19,362 nucleotides of DNA from Candidatus Gerdarchaeota archaeon (GTDB lineage Archaea > Asgardarchaeota > Heimdallarchaeia > JABLTI01). The first letter of the stretch is position 1. Each line of letters begins with the position of its first letter. The notes under the pieces are model-generated. The model was not told the origin of the DNA, ran no database searches, and saw nothing but the letters and a program-made list of their open reading frames with translations. The stretch lies in contig JAEORJ010000289.1 in the NCBI GenBank assembly GCA_016840945.1, positions 1-19,362 on the forward strand. Direction: 5' to 3'. Made by a program: the position numbers and the translations under genes. Positions 14,506 to 19,362 of this stretch are shown piece after piece.

Positions 14506-15402
14506 ATGCAAAAAGTCGCAATAGTTACTGATGGAAGCTCAGATCTTCCTAAAGAAATAGTTGAGAAATATAATATCCATATAGCCCCCTTTCAAGTTAT
14601 TATAGGCGATAAAGCTTATAAGATGCAGGGAAATTATGGTGATTTAACCCCAGACGAATTTTATAATCTCTTGGAAACCTCAAAAGATTTTCCAACAACC
14701 AGTGTTCCTACACCGAAATCTTTTGTAACTGCTTATGAGGAAGCAGCTAAAGAAGCTAATTCAATTATTGGTATCTTTATTTCTAAGGAATTATCAGGTA
14801 CATATCAAAGTGCACTACGTTATACTTCTATGGTTGAAGATCTTGATATAACCTTACTTGATTCTAGAGTTGCTGCGTCAACACTAGGTTGTTTGGTTAT
14901 TGAAGCAGCTAAAATGGCAAAAAATGGTGCTTCTAAGGAAGACATTTTAGAGAGAATAAATAATTTAATTCCACAAGCTAAACTTGTCAGTATTCAAGAT
15001 AATATTGATGCCGTTTATCGAAGCGGTCGTGTTGGTTGGTTAAAGAAATTCATGGTGAATGCTTTTAAAATTAGACCTATAATCTATTTTGAAGATGGCA
15101 AAATTGTTTCTGGTGGAACGATTAGAGGTCGTGAAGAAGCTGATGCAGCTTTAAAACAAGTTGCTCCTTACATTGTAAAAAATGCTATAACAGATACTAT
15201 TTTTGTATGGCATGTAAGAAGACCAGAGTTTGCTGAAGAACTCAAACAGATTATGGAAAAAACTAATGATCAGAAAAAGGAAATCCATGTAATCGAAGCT
15301 GGCCCTGTTGTAGGAACCCATGTAGGACCAGGTGCACTAGCATTCATGTATATTGGTAATTATGATTCAAATTGGTTAGTTAATAGTCAACAGACTAAAT
15401 AA
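14506..15402 (+). CDS. DegV/FakB-family fatty-acid-binding protein, intact
   Basis: 298 residues, a normal family length. Expected to bind a long-chain fatty acid or similar lipid in the cytoplasm. Landmarks in order: VAIVTDGSSDLP (4-15), the T-T-S-V-P-T-P segment (about 63-69), FISKELSGTYQSAL (around 94-107; the SGTYQSA loop holds the carboxylate in bacterial FakB), YRSGRVGWLKKFM, IRPIIYFEDGKIV, and the C-terminal EAGPVVGTHVGPGALAF. All key motifs are intact, unlike the copy at 12422. No FakA-like kinase is seen nearby. Flanked by a ribosome site and a terminator, so a single-gene unit. The two copies are diverged, not a recent duplication. Confidence 0.93.
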   Translation: MQKVAIVTDGSSDLPKEIVEKYNIHIAPFQVIIGDKAYKMQGNYGDLTPDEFYNLLETSKDFPTTSVPTPKSFVTAYEEAAKEANSIIGIFISKELSGTYQSALRYTSMVEDLDITLLDSRVAASTLGCLVIEAAKMAKNGASKEDILERINNLIPQAKLVSIQDNIDAVYRSGRVGWLKKFMVNAFKIRPIIYFEDGKIVSGGTIRGREEADAALKQVAPYIVKNAITDTIFVWHVRRPEFAEELKQIMEKTNDQKKEIHVIEAGPVVGTHVGPGALAFMYIGNYDSNWLVNSQQTK

Positions 15403-15404
15403 TT

Positions 15405-15440
15405 CCTGCAATTTATTTGCAGGTTCTTTTCTTTTCTTTC
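15405..15440 (+). terminator. Hairpin plus T-rich terminator of degV
   Basis: CCTGCAA (15405-15411) and TTGCAGG (15417-15423) form a perfect 7-bp stem with a 5-nt loop, followed by TTCTTTTCTTTTCTTT. It starts two bases after the stop codon. Confidence 0.8.
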
Positions 15441-15508
15441 CATTAAACATATAGATAAGTATTCACGATTTATTTTATAGACTAAGTTACTTTAATGGAG
15501 AACACATC

Positions 15509-16978
15509 ATGCCAGCTAAACCAAAATCAAAAATTGCTAATAAAGAATTTGCCCGTACAAAAATAGTAGCTACAATAGGTCCTGGTAGTGAGTCTAAAGA
15601 CACATTAGTAAATATGATTGAAGCTGGTTTGGATGTAGCACGCTTAAATCTATCTCATGGTACTCATGAGTGGCATAAAATGATATTTGATCATATACGA
15701 TCAATTTCTGATGAAACAACAATATTATTTGATTTACAAGGACCTAAAATACGACTTGGTGAATTGGATAAGTCTTATGTTTTGAATCAAAATGATTATT
15801 TTACTTTAACCACTGAAGAAATCGTTGGCAATAATAAACGTGCAAGTGTTTCATTAGATTCACTAAATAATTCTGTAAAGAAAAATGATTTGATTTATAT
15901 TAACGATGGAATAATTGGTTTGAGAGTAAAGTCTGTAGATGGAGATGATATTCATTGTAAAGTTCTCTCATCTGGTGAAATTAGTAGTAAAAAGGGCGTA
16001 AATGTTCCTAATGTCAATTTAAACGTTAGTAGTTTAACAGAGAAGGATCTAGATGATTTAGAATTCATTTTCGAACTTGAACCTGATTATATTGCATTAT
16101 CATTTGTTCGTACCCATGAAGATGTTATTGGTTTGAGGAAGATAATTAAAGGAGATGGCCAAGCTATTCCAATAGTTAGCAAAATCGAGCATGCTTTTGC
16201 AATTAAGAATTTTGATCGGATTCTTGCAGAAACAGATGCTATTATGGTTGCAAGAGGTGATTTAGGTATTGAAACAACTATTACTAAATTACCGATTCTC
16301 CAAAAAGAATTGATTAGAAAATGCAATGTACAAGGAAAGCCAGTAATTACAGCTACTCAAATGCTTGAATCAATGAAAAACAACCCTCGTCCAACGAGAG
16401 CTGAAGCTAGTGATGTAGCAAACGCTATTTATGATGGAACAGATTCTGTTATGCTTAGTGCTGAAACAGCTATTGGTAAATATCCAATTGAATCAATTAC
16501 CATGATGAATAAAATAGCTCTTAATGTTGAACAAGAACTCCATTGGAAGGATTATCCTATAAAGAAAGTAAATGAGCAGGAATTGATTGCTGAGAACCTT
16601 GCTGCTGCTGCAGGTATGTTAGTAGACAATATGCCGATAAAAGCAATATTAGCTTTTACTGAAGGAGGATTTAGTGCTCGTTTAATAGCTAAACATAGAC
16701 CTCGAACTAGAATTTATGTTGCTACACCAAGGATAAAGATTATTCGTCAATTAGGAATAATTTGGGGTTGCTACCCATTATTAGTTAAAGAATATCAGAA
16801 TACTGATCAGATGGTTGTAGAAACTGTAGATGTTGCAAAGAAAACTGGTCACATTAAAGATAAAGATATGATTGTTGTTATTTCTGGTTCAGTTCTTTGC
16901 CCCGGAAGAACAAATCTATTACGAGCCTATAAAGTATCGGATATACCTTCACCAAAGGAATTTAATGCTGTAATATAA
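15509..16978 (+). CDS. pyk: Pyruvate kinase
   Basis: 489 residues. Catalyses phosphoenolpyruvate + ADP to pyruvate + ATP, the last step of glycolysis, in the cytoplasm. The (beta/alpha)8 core begins with TKIVATIGPGSESKDTL and ARLNLSHGTHEW. FDLQGPKIRLGEL and the inserted B domain (about 80-175) follow, then the catalytic lysine K225 in IVSKIEHA, the metal/PEP segment MVARGDLGIE, the active-site TATQMLESM (from T281) and SDVANAIYDGTDSVMLSAETAIGKYP. The C-terminal regulatory domain (about 355-489) is present, without an extra PEP-utiliser domain. A lysine-rich tail of some 15 residues precedes the core. The ATG has GGAG eight bases upstream. Converges on the next gene with a gap of only 10 bp. 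Confidence 0.97.
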   Translation: MPAKPKSKIANKEFARTKIVATIGPGSESKDTLVNMIEAGLDVARLNLSHGTHEWHKMIFDHIRSISDETTILFDLQGPKIRLGELDKSYVLNQNDYFTLTTEEIVGNNKRASVSLDSLNNSVKKNDLIYINDGIIGLRVKSVDGDDIHCKVLSSGEISSKKGVNVPNVNLNVSSLTEKDLDDLEFIFELEPDYIALSFVRTHEDVIGLRKIIKGDGQAIPIVSKIEHAFAIKNFDRILAETDAIMVARGDLGIETTITKLPILQKELIRKCNVQGKPVITATQMLESMKNNPRPTRAEASDVANAIYDGTDSVMLSAETAIGKYPIESITMMNKIALNVEQELHWKDYPIKKVNEQELIAENLAAAAGMLVDNMPIKAILAFTEGGFSARLIAKHRPRTRIYVATPRIKIIRQLGIIWGCYPLLVKEYQNTDQMVVETVDVAKKTGHIKDKDMIVVISGSVLCPGRTNLLRAYKVSDIPSPKEFNAVI

Positions 16979-16988
16979 CCTATTAGCC

Positions 16989-18074
16989 TTAGCTTAAAGC
17001 TAGTATTGTTTTGGTGATTTCTTTTATTTTATCCTCATCTTTAATTAATTTATAATATTCAATTAAATCATGCAAGAAGATCCTAGCTTCCATTTTTTCA
17101 TCTAATTCAGCTTTAATCTTCGAATGTAAGTATAGACTATCACATAATTGATATTCATAATTAGATTGCAATTTTGGTGAGGTATAAGCATTCAATTGTA
17201 AACCAAAGAGTCTTAAAGGAACTTTGCTTGGAACGACAAATCTTTTTAGTCTATTATCAAAATAAGCTCTTTGAATTTTAACCACCAAATCTTGTTGAAA
17301 AGCATTATGAATAAGGTCTTTGATTTCAATTAATTTATTATTCAAAATAGATTCTTTAGGATAGATATTGATGTGTAAATCATAAGCCAAGAATAATTTT
17401 CCTTTTTCAGTTTTATTCCCTAATTTTTTCAATTCACAAGGAATACTAATTTCAATTATTCTATCTAATGGGCTTTTGTTTTTTTGTAATTGATCTATCG
17501 TTTCAAGTTGATTTTTGTTAAACTCAATTTTATCCCTGAAAACATCTAAATTACTTAAAACCTGTTTCTTAAGCTCTGATTGATCATCTAAAATATCAAT
17601 ATCTATTTCAAACTCTATTGTTTCAATAAATGTTAACAAATTTAATTTTGTTTGAGAATAAGTTTCTGCTTTGATTTTAACTATGCTCTCTTGTGAAATG
17701 AAATAATAATTTATATCTTTATGATTAACAGTTATTAATATTGTAATCTGATTTGATTCTTGAAGATTTTCAGCTAAACATTTCATTGTATTCTCAGTTA
17801 TTCCTTCTTCACAATAGTAAACTATTCCCAATATTTCAACTAAATAAGGCAGCATTATACCTAATGCTTCTAATTGATTCAATTCATCATCATTTAATAG
17901 AAAGCTATCATTATCCTCTTTTTGCCTTGGAAAATGAACTGCGGAAAAAATCATTACATCATTCTTCTGAACATCTTTTGTTCCAATTAAAACAGAGAAT
18001 TTTATGTTGGTGTCTTTTTTGTTACAAATCTGCTGTAATTCAGCCAATAATTTTTCATCAATTTTTAGAACCAT
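16989..18074 (-). CDS. Unrecognised soluble protein with a possible MPN-like N-terminal domain
   Basis: 361 residues from the ATG at 18074. A TTG at 18086 would add four residues, but GGTAAT lies at the right distance only for the ATG. No membrane segments. Residues about 1-145 follow the order of strands and helices of MPN (Mov34) domains: FSVLIGTKD then VMIFSAVHFPRQ, an acidic insert, EALGIMLPYLVEILGIVYYCEEG, ITILITVNHKDINYYFIS. Where active JAMM enzymes have H-x-H-x7-S-x2-D it has Y-Y-C-E-E-G, so any such domain would be non-catalytic, like Rpn8 or eIF3f. The middle is a charged helical linker, then a beta-rich region (about 205-300) and a helical tail. This reading comes from pattern only; the protein may belong to an unrelated fold. 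Confidence 0.8.
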   Translation of the reverse strand: MVLKIDEKLLAELQQICNKKDTNIKFSVLIGTKDVQKNDVMIFSAVHFPRQKEDNDSFLLNDDELNQLEALGIMLPYLVEILGIVYYCEEGITENTMKCLAENLQESNQITILITVNHKDINYYFISQESIVKIKAETYSQTKLNLLTFIETIEFEIDIDILDDQSELKKQVLSNLDVFRDKIEFNKNQLETIDQLQKNKSPLDRIIEISIPCELKKLGNKTEKGKLFLAYDLHINIYPKESILNNKLIEIKDLIHNAFQQDLVVKIQRAYFDNRLKRFVVPSKVPLRLFGLQLNAYTSPKLQSNYEYQLCDSLYLHSKIKAELDEKMEARIFLHDLIEYYKLIKDEDKIKEITKTILALS

Positions 18075-18185
18075 TGAGATTACCAATTAGAAAAAAAGCA
18101 CTAGTATTTTTTAAGATTCCCAATAGCTGGATTAAAAAATAACTCTAATTCCTAGTTAAGATAACATTTCATCAAAATCTTTTTT

Positions 18186-18209
18186 TAGTGATTAGGATAA
18201 AAATCACTA
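18186..18209. repeat. Perfect inverted repeat TAGTGATT-N8-AATCACTA upstream of threonine dehydrogenase
   Basis: Eight perfectly paired bases on each side (18186-18193 and 18202-18209), nine bases before the ATG at 18219. The spacer includes GGATAAA, which may be part of the promoter. No T run follows on the plus strand. The position suits an operator that blocks transcription or translation of the downstream gene. Confidence 0.6.
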
Positions 18210-18218
18210 GAATTATAC

Positions 18219-19178
18219 ATGGTTGATGAAAAAATGAAAAGAATATTGGTAATCGGTGCATGTGGCCAGATTGGTAGCGAATTAGTGCCATATCTTCGCG
18301 AAAAATACGGCGCTGAAAATGTTATCGCAACTGGTAGGAAAACTCAACCTCCAGCCATTTTGCGAGAAGGTGGTCCATTTATTTATTTGGACGCTCTAAA
18401 TCAAGAATCATTAAAACAGGTAATATATGAAAACCAAATTGATACTATTTATCATATGGCTTCAATATTATCCGCAACTGGTGAGAAAATGCCTCAAACT
18501 GCTTGGGATATTAATATGAACGGTTTGATAAACGTACTTGAAGTTGCTAGGAAATATGATATTGAAAGAATAATTTGGCCAAGCTCTATTGCAGCCTTTG
18601 GTCCTACAACACCTCGAGATAATACTCCAAATGAGACAATTTTACAACCAACAACAATGTATGGCATCACTAAAGTAACTGGCGAATTATTGGCTGAATA
18701 TTATTACCAAAAATATGGTTTAGATACTCGATCCATGAGATTACCTGGTATTATTAGTAGTGAGACTCCCCCAGGTGGAGGAACAACAGATTATGCTGTT
18801 GAGATTTTTTATGAGGCAATTAAAAATAAAAAATATACTTGCTTCCTTCGAGAAGACACTGTTTTACCAATGATGTATCAACCAGATTGTCTAAAATGTC
18901 ATATAGATTTAGCATTAGCTGATGGTTCAAAATTAACAGGTCGCACTTATAATGTTACAGGAATGAGTTTTTCAGCTGGTGAATTAGCAGCAGAAATTAA
19001 GAAGCATATTCCTGAATTTAAGATTGAATATAAACCTGATTTCAGACAAGCTATCGCTGATTCATGGCCTCGTTCTATAGATGATTCCAAAGCTCGTAAA
19101 GAATGGGGTTGGGATCCAAAATACGATCTCAAGAAAATAACCAAAGATATGATTGAAAAATTAAGTGCTAGATTATAG
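18219..19178 (+). CDS. tdh: L-threonine 3-dehydrogenase, short-chain dehydrogenase type
   Basis: 319 residues. Oxidises L-threonine with NAD+ to 2-amino-3-oxobutyrate, which is cleaved to glycine and acetyl-CoA or decarboxylates to aminoacetone. Extended-SDR features: NAD loop GACGQIG (13-19), S123 in PSSIAAFG, and Y148/K152 of the YxxxK pair in YGITK. The stretch PPGGGTTDYAVEIFYEA with YTCFLREDTVLPMMYQPD is diagnostic of the SDR-type threonine dehydrogenases (Thermoplasma, Flavobacterium and animal mitochondria), not of UDP-sugar epimerases. The second ATG (18234), giving MKRILVIGACGQIG and preceded by GGTTGATG, fits the family start at least as well as 18219. No 2-amino-3-oxobutyrate CoA ligase is nearby. 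Confidence 0.92.
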   Translation: MVDEKMKRILVIGACGQIGSELVPYLREKYGAENVIATGRKTQPPAILREGGPFIYLDALNQESLKQVIYENQIDTIYHMASILSATGEKMPQTAWDINMNGLINVLEVARKYDIERIIWPSSIAAFGPTTPRDNTPNETILQPTTMYGITKVTGELLAEYYYQKYGLDTRSMRLPGIISSETPPGGGTTDYAVEIFYEAIKNKKYTCFLREDTVLPMMYQPDCLKCHIDLALADGSKLTGRTYNVTGMSFSAGELAAEIKKHIPEFKIEYKPDFRQAIADSWPRSIDDSKARKEWGWDPKYDLKKITKDMIEKLSARL

Positions 19179-19201
19179 CTTAACATTTGCACTAATTATT
19201 T

Positions 19202-19228
19202 GGAAGTAAATACTTCCTTTTCTTTTTT
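19202..19228 (+). terminator. Hairpin plus T-tract terminator of threonine dehydrogenase
   Basis: GGAAGT (19202-19207) and ACTTCC (19212-19217) pair around AAAT, followed by TTTTCTTTTTT. It lies 23 bases after the stop. Confidence 0.75.
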
Positions 19229-19277
19229 ATCAAGTTTTTTCACAAGATATTTAGATAATTGTATTTTTTGTTTTATT

Positions 19278-19362
19278 ATGAATGATAATAAGGAAATTGT
19301 TCGTAAAGGATATAACATTGCAGCTGAAAGTTATACTGCTGTTCGACATGATGGACTTCCTG
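19278..19362 (+). CDS. Start of a class I SAM methyltransferase (3' end outside window)
   Basis: An ATG at 19278 opens 28 codons that run to the right edge: MNDNKEIVRKGYNIAAESYT, then AVRHDGLP. The pattern V-R-K-G-Y-x-x-I/A-A-x-x-Y is the usual N-terminal helix of Methyltransf_11/25-type SAM methyltransferases, just before motif I. No ribosome site is visible upstream, so the message may be leaderless, with GATATTTAG about 30 bases upstream as a possible TATA box. The catalytic motifs lie outside the window. Confidence 0.65.
   Translation, partial: MNDNKEIVRKGYNIAAESYTAVRHDGLP

Noticed and set aside
16990..17002. Palindrome TAGCTTAAAGCTA between pyruvate kinase and the convergent gene
   Set aside because: Too short a loop for a stable hairpin and no adjacent T run, so I do not call it a terminator.
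17753..18142. 129-codon plus-strand open frame opposite the MPN-like gene
   Set aside because: Histidine- and leucine-rich shadow translation without promoter or ribosome site; the minus-strand gene has normal composition.

Overview
The window reads as chromosomal DNA of a low-GC archaeon (about one third G+C by eye). The archaeal assignment rests on RNA polymerase subunit N (Rpb10-like), an archaeal/eukaryotic-type asparaginyl-tRNA synthetase, an STT3/AglB oligosaccharyltransferase, the beta subunit of ADP-forming acetyl-CoA synthetase, GGTGA/GGAGG ribosome-binding sites and TATA-like promoters. The STT3 sequence looks more like eukaryotic STT3 than like many archaeal AglB proteins, and a FLVCR-like MFS carrier sits at the left edge. 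I therefore suspect an Asgard-type archaeon, but this is inference without a phylogeny.

Layout. 3-296: C-terminus of an MFS transporter with a hairpin terminator. 478-4474: two overlapping genes for very hydrophobic proteins of about 18 membrane segments each, the first with two N-terminal zinc ribbons. 4714-6876: STT3/AglB. 7058-7699: DUF998-like membrane protein, converging on a RhaD-type aldolase (7674-8462, minus). 8574-12216: a minus-strand block of mostly separately promoted genes: rpoN, asnS, a 101-residue unknown, a SAM methyltransferase and acdB. 12422-13300: a DegV-family gene broken by an in-frame TAA. 13307-13804 (minus): small membrane protein with a DUF4129-like tail. 13939-14397: TPR-like small protein. 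14506-15402: a second, intact DegV. 15509-16978: pyruvate kinase. 16989-18074 (minus): unrecognised protein whose first third resembles a catalytically dead MPN domain. 18219-19178: SDR-type L-threonine dehydrogenase. 19278-end: start of another methyltransferase.

Metabolically the window holds pyruvate kinase, acetyl-CoA synthetase (ADP-forming), threonine dehydrogenase and a sugar-phosphate aldolase. These fit a fermentative or heterotrophic lifestyle with substrate-level phosphorylation, although the genes do not form one operon. Most transcription units are one or two genes long. No tRNA, rRNA, CRISPR array, insertion sequence or integrase was seen, and no gene-free stretch exceeds 300 bases.

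Most notable: the DegV gene interrupted by a single-base nonsense change with its C-terminus still readable; the eukaryote-like STT3; the possible MPN-like protein; the zinc-ribbon/polytopic membrane pair; repeated hairpin-plus-T-tract terminators, unusual in style for an archaeon; and several perfect inverted repeats next to promoters.
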